The notes under the pieces: generated by a model
What the model was told of the DNA's origin: nothing
The model's input: the letters and a program-made list of their open reading frames with translations, nothing else
Database searches by the model: none
Part shown: positions 49,841-60,679 of the stretch, in pieces
How the letters are laid out: each line of letters opens with the position of its first letter
Position numbering within the stretch: the stretch's first letter is position 1
Source of the DNA: Protula sp. h YS-2021
Lineage: Eukaryota; Annelida; Polychaeta; Sabellida; Serpulidae
NCBI GenBank assembly: GCA_949752745.1
Contig: OX457027.1
Span: forward strand, 86,683,094-86,747,093
Length of the DNA: 64,000 nt
Reading direction: 5' to 3'
Program-made: the position numbers and the translations under genes

Positions 49841-49990
49841 ACTTATTTGACTAAACATTATAATAAAGACTTTGTAAATCAATAAATGTTATAATATTGT
49901 TATAGATTTAAGCTGTATATATTTAAGTGTATTTAAGTGTATTTAAGTGTATTTAAATGTATTACTAAACCTATTCAACATATGTCTTGT
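49841..49990. repeat. 3' flank with 10-bp TATTTAAGTG repeats
   Basis: An AATAAA signal follows the stop (about 49862). Then come four TATTTAAGTG units. Copy B has about eight units (53690-53770), so this is a variable-number repeat shared by both mini-elements. Confidence 0.75.
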
Positions 49991-49994
49991 TTTT

Positions 49995-50290
49995 TCTTTG
50001 CTTGAACTACAACTTGTTGAACAACTTGTTAAACAGCATGTTGTTGAACAAGTTGAACATATTCAACATGTTGAACATGTTGAACATGTTCAACTTGTGC
50101 AACAACATGTTGAACATGTTGAACATGTTCAACTTGTTGAACATGTTGTTGAATATGTTGAACATGTTTAACATGTTGTTGAACATGTTGAACATGTTGA
50201 ACATGTTCAACAACATGTTGAACATGTTGAACATCAGCTTGTTGAACAATTGTTGTACAATTGCTAAACAACTTGTTAAACAATAGTTTG
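49995..50290. repeat. AACATGTT palindromic array, right of the A gene
   Basis: Mirror of 48790-49040. The unit order differs, so the two arrays have diverged by slippage. Open frames here are artefacts. Confidence 0.92.
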
Positions 50291-50349
50291 ACGTAAAAAT
50301 AATTCAAACACATGTTTGAATGGTGGGCGCGCGCCATTCCAACAACCCA

Positions 50350-51130
50350 CCTATGCCAAACTACTGTAAACTAAGACATCAAACTGAATTCAATGGTGAA
50401 ATTTTCATTCAAATCGGTTAACCATAACGAAAGTTATTACACTTTCCCACTTTTTAAAAAGTTAAAATGGCGAATGTCAAATTATGCCTACAGCCAGCTG
50501 CGCAAATAGCCCATGACTACATTAAAAGAAAAAACTAGATATAAAACTGAACCAAACAGTGAAAGTTTCATGCAAATCGACCAACTATAGCGAAAGTTAT
50601 CTCATTTTTTCACTTTTTCACAAAGTTAAAATGGCGGCATGTCACATTATGCATACAGCCATCGGTGTAAATAGCCTATAACCACTTAATGTTAAAACGT
50701 TACATAAAACTGAATCAAACAGTGAAATTTTGATGTAAATCAACCAAGTATAACGGAAGTTATGCCAATTTTCCACTTTTTACAAGGTTAAAATGGCGGC
50801 ATGTTACAAAAATGCATACAGCCACCGGAGTAAATAGCCTGTGACCACTTAATGTTAAAAATTTACATAAAACTGAATCAAACAGTGAAATTTTCATGTA
50901 AATCGACCACGTATAACGGAAGTTATCTCAATTTTTCACTTTTTACAAAGTTAAAATGGCGGCATGTTACAAAAATGCATATAGCCACCGGTGTAAATAG
51001 CCTGTGACCACTTTATAACAAAACTAGATATAAAACTGAATCAAACAGTGAAATTTTCATTCAAATCAGTCAACTATAACGAAAGTTATCCCATTTTTTC
51101 CACTTTTTACACAGTTAAAATGACGACATG
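50350..51130. repeat. 160-bp arm repeats, right arm of A
   Basis: Inverted copy of 47790-48720 with very few differences, giving A a long TIR. The high similarity of the arms suggests a young insertion or arm conversion. Confidence 0.88.
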
Positions 51131-51589
51131 TTACAAATATAAGTTCCACACTTCAACGGAAGTCCGTTATTTCAAATTACGAAAACAAAATGACGTTTAC
51201 GCACACTCTGCTGTGACGTTTACCCTTCATCATCACGTCATCCCAACACGCGCGCGCGCTCCATCCAAGAACTCAAGCAGATACAAACAAACAGACACTA
51301 TGACGTCACTTCCGGTCCAGACATGATGACGTCACTTCCAGACATGACGTCACTTCCGGTCTAGACAGCACTTCCGGTCCAGACAACACTTCCGGTTCAG
51401 ACAACACTTCCGGTCCAGACAACACTTCCGGTCCAGACAACACTTCCGGTCCAGACGCTATGACGTCACTTCCAGACAGTATGACGTCACAAAGTGCAGT
51501 GATTCTGTCCTTTTCACCCTACTGGTAGGTAGGAAAGGACAGAATCCCTGCACTTGATAACGTCATACTGTCTGGACCGGAAGTGACGT

Positions 51590-51960
51590 CATAGGCGTAA
51601 CCAAGGCGTAACCATGGTGATAATGACGTCATCAGTCACGTGACCAATGAAAAGCCAATGAGATCAATGAAGACAATGAAGCCCCGCCCACTTTCTGTCT
51701 ATCATACTGTCTGGACCGGAATAGACGTCATAGCGTCTGGACCGGAAGTGTTGTCTGGACCGGAAGTATTGTCTGGACCGGAAGTGCTGTCTGGACCGGA
51801 AGTGACGTCATAGGCGTAACCAAGGCGTAACCATGGTGATAATGACGTCATCAGTCACGTGACCAATGAAAAGCCAATAAGATCAATGAAGACAATGAAG
51901 CCCCGCCCACTTTCTGTCTATCATACTGTCTGGACCGGAAGTGACGTCATAGACGTGGTC
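51590..51960. repeat. Duplicated block in the left arm of B
   Basis: Two copies of a segment with GGCGTAACCAAGGCGTAACC, TGATAATGACGTCATCAGTC, ACGTGACCAATGAAAAGCCA and GCCCCGCCCACTTTCTGTC, separated by CCGGAAGTG repeats. The mirrored pair is at 56715-57090. GCCCCGCCC and CCAAT-like words add to the promoter-like look of the arms. Confidence 0.85.
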
Positions 51961-51969
51961 ATGGTAACG

Positions 51970-52395
51970 AATTGAAACTTTGTAAACAAAAGTGAACTTT
52001 GTAAACAGACTGTGTAAACAAACTTTGTAAACAAAATTTGTAAATAAACTTTATAAACAAAATTTGTAAACAAAATTTGTAAACAAACTTTGTAAACAAA
52101 CTTTGTAAACAAAATTTGTAAACAAAATTTGTAAACAAACTTTGGTTATTTACATAATTGAAACTTTGTAGACAAACTTTGTAAACAAACTTTGTAAACA
52201 AACTTTCTAAACAAACTTTGTAAACACTATTTGTAAACAAACTTTGTAAACAAAATTTGTAAACACAGTTTGTAAACAAACTTTATAAATAAACTTTCTA
52301 AACAAACTTTGTAAACAAAATTTGTAAACAAACTTTGGTTATTTGCATAATTGAAACTCATTGAAACTTTGTAAACAAACTTAGTAAACAAACTT
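51970..52395. repeat. TTTGTAAACAAAC array, left arm of B
   Basis: About 30 copies of the 12-13-bp unit with spacers TTGGTTATTTGCATAATTG, as in element 1 at 6290-7100. The mirrored array is at 56285-56705. Cores TGTAAACA fit the forkhead consensus. Confidence 0.88.
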
Positions 52396-52885
52396 CCCCC
52401 CCCCACACACTCTCTCCACACACACCACGACTGAGCATTTCATAAGCCACATAGGTATTTCAACCTTCTGATGACAACTTTTTTTTCCCCCCTCACACAC
52501 TCTCTCTCTCCACACACACACACACACACACCACGAGTGAGCGTTTCATAAGCCACATAGGTATTTCAACCTTCTGATGGCAATTTTTTCCCCCCACACT
52601 CTCATGCATACATACCAACACCATGATAAAATGTTTTGCTTATGTTGCTCTTTGTACTCCATTCTTCTTTTTTTTTTTTTTTTTTTTTTTTTTTGTTTTT
52701 GTTTGAAATGCAGTGTTTACTTAGAAAAGAAAATGGCGTCATACAACCTTCAATCGTCATCAGCAGCATTTCGTCATCAGTGTAATCAGACTGCGTAATT
52801 AGATTTCGCCATCAACAATGTAGACAGCGGTGTCAGGCTTTTTGTTTTTCTGAGGCAGCAGTGTCTAACTGCTTGGAGTTGCAGT
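52395..52885. repeat. Low-complexity and duplicated stretch in the left arm of B
   Basis: CA/CT tracts alternate with two copies of TTCATAAGCCACATAGGTAT and CAACCTTCTGATG, followed by a T27 run (52666-52694). The mirror is 55790-56280. No gene. Confidence 0.8.
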
Positions 52886-52889
52886 ATGA

Positions 52890-53265
52890 CCCTAAGTGTT
52901 ATACTTGACCGATTTACATGAAAATTTCACTGTTTAATTCAGTTTTATATCTAGTTTTCACATAGTCATGGACTGGTTGTGCAGCTGGCTGTATGTATCA
53001 TGAATTCACCTTAAAATGATAAGTTAAAAGTGGAATAACTTTTGTTATGATTGACGGATTTGCATGAAACTTTCACTGTTTGATTCAGTTTTATATCTAG
53101 TTTTAGCATTAAGTGGTTATAGGCTATTTGCGCAGTTGCCTGTGTGCATATTTACCACAATTTTTAATTTTGTAAAAAGTGGGATAACTTCCGCTATAGT
53201 TGACGGATTTGCATGAAAATTTCACCGTTGGATTCAGTTTGATGTTTTCGTTTAAAGTAGTTTGT
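52890..53265. repeat. 160-bp arm repeats, left arm of B
   Basis: About two and a half units of the arm repeat, with the mirror at 55410-55770. Fewer units than in A. Confidence 0.82.
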
Positions 53266-53339
53266 GCATAGGTGGGTTATTGGAATGGCGCGCGCCCCCC
53301 ACCATTCAAACATGTGTTTGAATTATTTTTACGTCAAAC

Positions 53340-53650
53340 TATTGTTCAACAAGTTGTTTAGCAATTGTACAACAATTGTTCAACAAGCTGTTGTTCAACA
53401 TGTTGAACATGTTGTTCAACATGTTCAACATGTTCAACAACATGTTCAACAAGTTGAACATGTTCAACATGTTCAACATGTTCAACAACATGTTAAACAA
53501 GTTGAACATGTTCAACATGTTGTTGAACATGTTGAACATGTTTAACATGTTGAACATGTTCAACATGTTCAACTTGTTAAACATGTTGTTGAACATGTTC
53601 AACATGTTGAACATGTTTAACAAGTTGTTCAACAAGTTGTAGTTCAAGCA
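53340..53650. repeat. AACATGTT palindromic array, left arm of B
   Basis: Same type of array as in A, with mirror at 55030-55335. A third short array (54650-54740) lies just upstream of the B gene. Frames across the arrays are artefacts. Confidence 0.92.
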
Positions 53651-53848
53651 AAGAAAAAACAAGACATATGTTGAATAGGTTTATTAATACATTTAAATAC
53701 ACTTAAATACACTTAAATACACTTAACTACACTTAAATACACTTAAATACACTTAAATACACTTAAATACATACAGCTTAAATCTATAACAATATTATAA
53801 CATTTATTGATTTACAAAGTCTTTATTATAATGTTTAGTCAAATAAGT

Positions 53849-54586
53849 CTATTTTTCTTCATCTGCTTCACTCTGTTCACTGGCATCCATATCACTTTCT
53901 TCGTCACTGCTTTCATCTTCCTCCTCCTCATCTACAAGCTCTTCAAAGAATGCATCGTTTCTTCTTATAGCCGCCTTTAGTGCCTTTGAATACTCGTAAT
54001 GTTTTTCATCAACAAAGTAATTAAAGTCTTCTAAAATGGTTTCATAATGTTCGTTTTGTTGTAGACGTTGGGCATATTTGAATAGTCTCATAAACAGTTG
54101 TATAAGTCGACGCTTATAAATGGGTCGAAAGTCATCACTTGCTATGTCACGCGCATCTTCAAGCCCTTGTTCTTCATATTCTGAAACCTTTTCTTGAAAT
54201 TTGGTATCATATTCATCGTAGACTTCTTTAACCATATCATACCAAACAGAGTCTGTTTCTGACTCACTTTCAGAGTCTGTTTCTGACTCACTTTCAGAGC
54301 TGCCGTCATTATCACCCTCAACACAATGTTCCATATGTTTGAACAAAGCTTCTTGACTGTTGTTTAACGCACCACATTCTGTACAAGCATGTGCATTCTT
54401 TTCAGTCATGTTGACGCTTTGACTTTCCATAGAAGACTCATCTAAAATTTCAGTGATAGGTCGTTTCACAGGGTTTTCAATATCTATCTCCAATTCTTCT
54501 TCTTCTGAAGTGTGAGCATTCTTTAAGTGTCTTTTAAGACTTTGTGGCCAATTGTAAGATTTCAGACAAATGTTGCATTTATACAT
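53849..54586 (-). CDS. Acidic C2H2 zinc-finger protein, copy B (245 aa)
   Basis: Intact frame from ATG 54586. A canonical C2H2 finger (CNICLKSYNWPQSLKRHLKNAH in outline: C4, C7, H20, H25) is followed by Glu-rich spacer, a second finger-like motif (CTECGALNNSQEALFKH), Ser/Asp/Glu repeats, a helical domain with YKRRLIQLFMRLFKYAQRL and HYETILEDFNYF, and an acidic tail (DEESDMDASEQSEADEEK). About 11 residues differ from copy A and the last 90 are identical, which suggests the protein was under selection. TATA box at 54639-54647. The family is unknown to me; a DNA-binding regulator is inferred. Confidence 0.8.
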   Translation of the reverse strand: MYKCNICLKSYNWPQSLKRHLKNAHTSEEEELEIDIENPVKRPITEILDESSMESQSVNMTEKNAHACTECGALNNSQEALFKHMEHCVEGDNDGSSESESETDSESESETDSVWYDMVKEVYDEYDTKFQEKVSEYEEQGLEDARDIASDDFRPIYKRRLIQLFMRLFKYAQRLQQNEHYETILEDFNYFVDEKHYEYSKALKAAIRRNDAFFEELVDEEEEDESSDEESDMDASEQSEADEEK

Positions 54587-54638
54587 CCTTTCGGTTCAAC
54601 ATACACTTTTCAAGTGATGAAAAAGCCTTTAAACATAG

Positions 54639-54647
54639 CCTTATATA
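54639..54647 (-). promoter_or_regulatory. TATA box of the zinc-finger gene, copy B
   Basis: TATATAAGG on the minus strand about 55 bp before the ATG, the same spacing as in copy A. Confidence 0.7.
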
Positions 54648-54754
54648 CAACTTGTTGAACAACATGTTGAACATGTTCAACATGTTGTTGAACATGTTGT
54701 TGAACATGTTGTTGAACATGTTGTTGAACATGTTGTCTACGCCTAGGGGAGTTT

Positions 54755-55015
54755 AACGTCATAACGTCATTATGACGTCATCATTATGACGTCATTATGA
54801 CGTCATCATTATGACGTCATAATGACGTCATTGGGACAGGCGCGTGCTTAATCAAAAACTGTTTCAGCAGAATTTATTGCGGTTTGATATGAATGAAATG
54901 CATGTCTCACTCTTCCTTTTATGCTACTTAGATGTAATCAAAATATGGTGTGTAACTCGTCAAAAATGCCAAACTTGTTAAAATTGCTGACTCAGCAATT
55001 TTAGCAATTTTAACA
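54755..55015. repeat. TGACGTCA cluster and fragment of full-length Polinton arm inside B
   Basis: Seven or so TGACGTCA/ATGACGTC units (54765-54835) are followed by a segment with ATGTCTCACTCTTCCTTTTA, GATGTAATCAAAATATGGTG and an exact T-MARE (54985-54997). This segment matches the inner arm of the full Polintons (25730-25900). It shows common ancestry of B with elements 1 and 2. It then runs into a short palindrome (GCTGACTCAGCAATTTTAGC). Confidence 0.8.
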
Positions 55016-55029
55016 AGTTTGGCATTTTT

Positions 55030-55968
55030 GCTTGAACGACAACTTGTTGAACAACTTGTTAAACATGTTCAACATGTTCAACATGTTCAACAACATGTTT
55101 AACAAGTTGAACATTTTGAACATGTTCAACATGTTCAACATGTTCAACAACATGTTGAACATGTTCAACTTGTTTAACATGTTGTTGAACATGTTGAACA
55201 TGTTGAACATGTTCAACTTGTTGAACATGTTGTTGAACATGTTGAACATGTTGAAAAACATGTTCAACATGTTGAACAACAGCTTGTTGAACAATTGTTG
55301 TACAATTGCTAAACAACTTGTTGAACAATAGTTTGACGTAAAAATAATTCAAACACATGTTTGAATGGTGGGGGGCGCGCGCCATTCCAATAACCCACCT
55401 ATGCACAAACTACTTTAAACGAAAACATCAAACTGAATCCAACGGTGAAATTTTCATGCAAATCCGTCAACTATAGCGGAAGTTATCCCACTTTTTACAA
55501 AATTAAAAATTGTGGTAAATATGCACACAGGCAACTGCGCAAATAGCCTATAACCACTTAATGCTAAAACTAGATATAAAACTGAATCAAACAGTGAAAG
55601 TTTCATGCAAATCCGTCAATCATAACAAAAGTTATTCCACTTTTAACTTATCATTTTAAGGTGAATTCATGATACATACAGCCAGCTGCACAACCAGTCC
55701 ATGACTATGTGAAAACTAGATATAAAACTGAATTAAACAGTGAAATTTTCATGTAAATCGGTCAAGTATAACACTTAGGGTCATACTGCAACTCCAAGCA
55801 GTTAGACACTGCTGCCTCAGAAAAACAAAAAGCCTGAAACCGCTGTCTACATTGTTGATGGCGAAATCTAATTACGCAGTCTGATTACACTGATGACGAA
55901 ATGCTGCTGATGACGATTGAAGGTTGTATGACGCCATTTTCTTTTCTAAGTAAACACTGCATTTCAAA

Positions 55969-56008
<40 letters not shown>

Positions 56009-56710
56009 ATAATGGAGTACAAAGAGCAACATAAGCAAAACATTTTATCATGGTGTTGGTATGTAAGCATGAGAGTGTGGGGGGAAAAAGTTGCCATCAG
56101 AAGGTTGAAATACCTATGTGGCTTATGAAACGCTCAGTCGTGGTGTGTGTGTGTGTGTGTGTGGAGAGAGAGAGTGTGTGAGGGGGGAAAAAAAAAGTTG
56201 TCATCAGAAGGTTGAAATACCTATGTGGCTTATGAAATGCTCAGTCGTGGTGTGTGTGGAGAGAGTGTGTGGGGGGGGGGAAGTTTGTTTACTAAGTTTG
56301 TTTACAAAGTTTCAATGAGTTTCAATTATGCAAATAACCAAAGTTTGTTTACAAATTTTGTTTACAAAGTTTGTTTAGAAAGTTTATTTATAAAGTTTGT
56401 TTACAAATTGTGCTTACAAATTTTGTTTACAAAGTTTTTTTACAAATAGTGTTTACAAAGTTTGTTTAGAAAGTTTGTTTACAAAGTTTGTTTACAAAGT
56501 TTGTCTACAAAGTTTCAATTATGTAAATAACCAAAGTTTGTTTACAAATTTTGTTTACAAATTTTGTTTACAAAGTTTGTTTACAAAGTTTGTTTACAAA
56601 GTTTGTTTACAAATTTTGTTTATAAAGTTTATTTACAAATTTTGTTTACAAAGTTTGTTTACACAGTTTGTTTACAAAGTTCACTTTTGTTTACAAAGTT
56701 TCAATTCGTT
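55030..56710. repeat. Right arm of B (inverted copy of 51960-53650)
   Basis: In order: AACATGTT array (55030-55335), 160-bp units (55410-55770), unique segment (55770-55960), A-run (55971-56006), GT/GA tracts, and the TTTGTTTACAAAG array (56285-56705). Everything mirrors the left arm with small differences. No gene. Confidence 0.88.
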
Positions 56711-56714
56711 ACCA

Positions 56715-57125
56715 TGACCACGTCTATGACGTCACTTCCGGTCCAGACAGTATGATAGACAGAAAGTGGGCGGGGCTTCATTGTCTTCATTGATCTTATT
56801 GGCTTTTCATTGGTCACGTGACTGATGACGTCATTATCACCATGGTTACGCCTTGGTTACGCCTATGACGTCACTTCCGGTCCAGACAGCACTTCCGGTC
56901 CAGACAACACTTCCGGTCCAGACAACACTTCCGGTCCAGACGCTATGACGTCTATTCCGGTCCAGACAGTATGATAGACAGAAAGTGGGCGGGGCTTCAT
57001 TGTCTTCATTGATCTCATTGGCTTTTCATTGGTCACGTGACTGATGACGTCATTATCACCATGGTTACGCCTTGGTTACGCCTATGACGTCACTTCCGGT
57101 CCAGACAGTATGACGTCATCAAGTG
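56715..57125. promoter_or_regulatory. CRE/ETS array and duplicated block, right tip of B
   Basis: TGACGTCACTTCCGGTCCAG repeats and two copies of the GGGCGGGG/CCATGGTTACGCC block, mirroring 51570-51960. These are the same promoter-like motifs as at every other tip. Confidence 0.7.
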
Positions 57126-57152
57126 CAGTGATTCTGTCCTTTCCTACCTACT

Positions 57153-57158
57153 CAACAG
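57153..57158. other. Target-site duplication CAACAG, right copy
   Basis: Exact partner of 47409-47414. It shows that A and B were inserted as one 9.7-kb unit. Confidence 0.9.
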
Positions 57159-57587
57159 AAACTATAGCACCACAGATATTGATATGCTGTAAGTCGATTT
57201 TTACCGAATTGTAAGGCGTAAATAAGACCACTTCTGTTTTTGATTCGTTCAGTTGCAACTTGTTCATACACATCCACTGTTTGATTTCCGCGACATACAG
57301 TTCAATCTGAGAAACTGCGCGTTGTAGTTGAGATGATTCACTGATTTTGAACGACACATATGTTTGAGAGTCATCCGCATATATAGAAAAAAACGGAGTT
57401 TGTGTTTTCTAATAATGTCCCAAAGCGGCAAAGTGTGCACTTTGTAGTCCTCTGGTCCCACGATGGACCCTTGAGGACCTCCCGAACGAAGTGCAACAGA
57501 GCTGGATGTTGTTTTGCTGATGACTACAGATTGTGTGCGATTTCTGTGATAATCAGTTATCCAATCTAGGGTAGTGCAGTTAAACAA
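57159..57587 (-). pseudogene. LINE reverse transcriptase, central part
   Basis: The minus strand encodes LDWITDYHRNRTQSVVIS and GGPQGSIVGPE, the RT region around motif B, then LYMRMTLKHMC where the catalytic YADD box should be, altered. Next come VAEIKQWMCMNKLQLNESKT and VVLFTPYNSVK. Frameshifts split it. The end at 57159 joins the C-terminal part at 47110-47408 across the mini-Polinton pair. Confidence 0.85.
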
Positions 57588-57589
57588 AA

Positions 57590-59870
57590 CTGTTTAATTT
57601 TCTTTTATGTGAAGTAGTAAACGACTAAAAGTTGTCAGTTTTACTATGCTGATTTGATTATAAAAGAAGATGGGTGAAATACACAACTTTGTAAATGCTC
57701 ACCTTCACGAGCCTAGTGGCCATCAGATAAATAACAACATTAGCCCTATGCATATACTCTAGTCAGCAACAAAGCAAAGACTCAATAGCTAAACGGTGTT
57801 GTGGACGTGTTGTTATCTGCAAACGGCATAACAAATGGATGCATGAGCATGTTTATTGTCGTGTTTACATATGAGTTTGTGGTACTGTAGGTTACAGTTG
57901 GTATGGCCGGGAGCTGGTATTAGGAACTTGCCAAGGTATTTATCTTCATTTCATTGTAATTTCAAATTTTATACATAAAATGAAGTTAGAGTTAACATCA
58001 GAACTGCCAAAATATGATGCTATAATGACGTCATAGCTGAACAAGTCGCCAGATGTCATAGGTCGATGCTGACGTTATAGGTAAAAAATCTTACATGTTG
58101 GAACAAGTTTCCCCCGGTCACCTATAGGTGTGCCAATTTTTTTTTTTTTTTTTTTTTTTGGGGGGGGGGGGGTGGATAGTCGTTTCTTAGTGGTTGTGTG
58201 AAAACTGATAAAAAACGGCATAAAAAGCCAAAAAAAAAAAAAAAAGCAAAACAAAAGGAATAATGTAGTAATAATAACAATAACAATAATAATAAAGGAA
58301 ATTTCACAGAATTTCCGGTAATTTAACTATCATATCGGAAAAGTCGGTTAGGACTAGGACGACTAGTTAGGACGACTAGTTATCTAGCCTAGTTGGACTA
58401 CAACAGTTTTTTTTTTTTACAAATTCATTTGCATTTAGTATGAGAAGAACGGACACTGAATTTTGGCCTTTGAAACCAATATTTAAGCATACTCTTTGTT
58501 AGATCACGGCATATACTGCTTGGCCCATTTGCTATGGACAATGAGTGAGCAAGTATTGCGAGTGTGAGGAAAAGGACCAAACCGCACCAGGACCAAACCG
58601 CCCAAGGACTAAACCGCCCCATACAATATTCTTAGTTTTTTGATATTTTCTGATAAGACAGAAACACTTTTTTATTTTCGGTCGTGTTATCTTACGGTAG
58701 TTCATTTTAATTGACTTTGATGTACAATTTAAAAACAGTTCGGTGCATTTGACGGAGATAATTATGAATACCGGAATACAATTAGGACGTTTAATAACTG
58801 ATTGCACTTTTTGACAATAGTTAACACTTCAGTAGCACCAATGAAGTTCTGTAATCACTTCTTACAAACCGGAGTACATTTCTGCCTAAGATCTTTGATT
58901 CCCTTTAATACAAAACTGGAGTACACTTTATAACATTTAATGCGTATTTCTAACGCTCAATCACTGATCGCCATTTTCATTGATCATTAATTGATCGTTA
59001 ATCGTAAATCAAAAAAAAAAAAAAAAAAAAAAAAAAAAGAATGGAGTAAGCATAATTCATTCATTTATTGTTTGTGAAAGGGGGAGTGTAGTCCTACTTT
59101 GCAAATTTGGGGTCGGTTTGGTGCTGGGACGGTTCGGTCTACAATCGCGTGTGTGGTATATGCCGTAACTTGCCGTCAGGCTGAATAGCACACCGCTCAT
59201 CGCGGATGTTTTATATCCCCGGTTTGAATTAAATTAAATTAATCTCCCACGTATCCTTTATTTATAGTTGTAATTATATTCAGTACATTTAGTAATAATA
59301 CAGTTGTACTTATATTTTAGTTGCATTACACTTGTTTAGTTTATTGCTGAAAATTCTGCAAGAATTTTTTTTTATCAAACTTCGGCTTTAGTTCCGAGGA
59401 GTTGTTGAATTGCTGAAAAAAATCGGAAGTTTCTTTTGCAAGAGATCAATAGCCTTCAGTAATTTGTGAGAAGGCTAACACTGCAGGCAATGCATGAGAC
59501 TCACACTACAGGCAATGCATAGTTTTGTGAATGTCGGTGTCAGGTTTGAAATACACCTCGCCAGAGGCCAAGCAATGCAAAATAGTTCAATTTATATCCA
59601 GAAAGAGTACTGAGTTGTATTCGCAATCTAAGTGGCTTCCAGACAAGAATATTTTGTTAACTAGCTAACTACTCTTTATTTATTTATTTATTTATATTGT
59701 CAACCTCTATTTTCTCATTTATTTTGCCATTTTCGGGTTTCTGAATTTGACAAATCATTGGACTAGAAAGTTAAATCCTTTTATATTCGAAGAGGTACAG
59801 TCTGTTATTTTTACCAGAATGCTGCGCTATCGCAAAGCATAAATATTTATGCCCTTGAAACAATTTTATA
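57590..59870. other. No gene recognised; low-complexity tracts
   Basis: Noncoding sequence with a T/G run (58137-58172), an A run at 58230-58245, short ACTAGTTAGGACG repeats (58350-58380), CCAAACCGC repeats (58570-58620) and an A28 run (59010-59038) that could be a retroposon tail. No coding frame is convincing. Confidence 0.4.
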
Positions 59871-59873
59871 AAT

Positions 59874-60035
59874 CCAGTAAACATTTTGATGTTCCTATGA
59901 CGTTTGATAGGCGTCGCACCTCACATCGCATTAGCGTCAGCCCTTGATTGATGATGGAAATCGAAACAACGCCCGGCTGCTGACGTTAGATTATGCGACG
60001 TCTAATCAACGTTGCGAATGAGTTGCCAGTCGAAA
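59874..60035. repeat. ACGTC-rich dispersed repeat, copy 2
   Basis: It begins CCAGTAAACATTTTGATGTT and ends GCGACGTCTAATCAACGTTG, sharing layout with 61936-62090. Probably a small non-autonomous DNA element. Confidence 0.6.
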
Positions 60036-60086
60036 CGAAAATTCCAACTTCATAAAGACAAGTGAGAAAATAAAGGTTTCATTATT

Positions 60087-60087
<1 letters not shown>

Positions 60088-60128
<41 letters not shown>
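60088..60128. repeat. Poly-A tract
   Basis: A run of about 40 A. The Phe-rich start of the minus-strand frame behind it comes from this tract. It might be the tail of a retroposed sequence. Confidence 0.85.
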
Positions 60129-60129
<1 letters not shown>

Positions 60130-60600
60130 GAATGGAACAGAAAGCTCATGCATTTTCTCCTTACTTTTAAAGACAGGTCCAGATTTGTTCCTTCTCGTTA
60201 AATTTTCTGTAGAACTTGAGTAACTTGCACAATGGAGTAGCAATGGGGTGACAAGACAAAGCACCAGTGTGAAATAGACGCATGTGATATATCCAGGGTA
60301 TGGGCATTGAGGAGAATCCAAGGCACGGTGTTGTTTGTCCCATCGAGGCACATACAAGGGCCGCCCGTCCTCCAGCACATCGATCTCAGTCAGCTTTTTT
60401 TTCAAGCAGTTCCACTGCGCGTTCACCGTCATCGTCACTACAGATGATTAATGCCTTGCCATGGTGTTGCGTGAATTGCAGAGGTGAGCGGCGCATATGA
60501 CAGTGGTACGGTATGTGAAGAACATTGTATTGTGTGGTAGATTCGTAGTGTCTAATTTATTGAATTCGCTAAGCTATTTTCTTTCTGTAACATCTCTTTG

Positions 60601-60672
60601 TATAACATGTCTTTGTACGACATGTCTTTGCATAACATGCCACTGTACGACATGTCGTTGTATAACATGTCG
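60601..60672. repeat. 15-bp minisatellite
   Basis: About five units of ACATGTCTTTGTA(C/T)(G/A), for example ACATGTCTTTGTACG and ACATGTCGTTGTATA, followed by a T run. The Thr/Cys/Leu-rich frame over it is a by-product. Confidence 0.85.
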
Positions 60673-60679
60673 TTTTTTT

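Larger units (their letters stand above)
47415..51523 (+). mobile_element. Mini-Polinton A (4109 bp), gene-carrying
   Basis: The tips AGTAGGGTGTAAAGGAC and CCTTTTCACCCTACT are Polinton-like. Each arm is a long inverted repeat: CRE/ETS array, about five 160-bp units, AACATGTT array. The centre carries a single zinc-finger gene. No integrase, polymerase or capsid gene is present, so it must depend on a full Polinton for movement. Its right tip directly abuts mini-element B. Confidence 0.88.
51524..57152 (-). mobile_element. Mini-Polinton B (5629 bp), gene-carrying
   Basis: The left tip GGTAGGTAGGAAAGGAC differs by one base from the reverse of the right tip (AGTAGGTAGGAAAGGAC). The arms hold a duplicated CRE/ETS block, TTTACAAAG arrays, CA/CT tracts, poly-T or poly-A, 160-bp units and AACATGTT arrays. 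The gene is on the minus strand. It joins A directly at 51523/51524 and ends at the CAACAG TSD on the right. Confidence 0.88.

Noticed and set aside
47415..57152. Explaining A and B as two independent insertions
   Set aside because: There is no TSD at the A/B junction and only one CAACAG pair at the outer edges. An adjacent insertion at the old TSD would have left a third copy.
60082..60438. Minus-strand frame of 118 codons near a poly-A tract
   Set aside because: The Phe run is translated poly-A. The rest has no domain I recognise and there is no second exon, although a decayed host exon cannot be ruled out.
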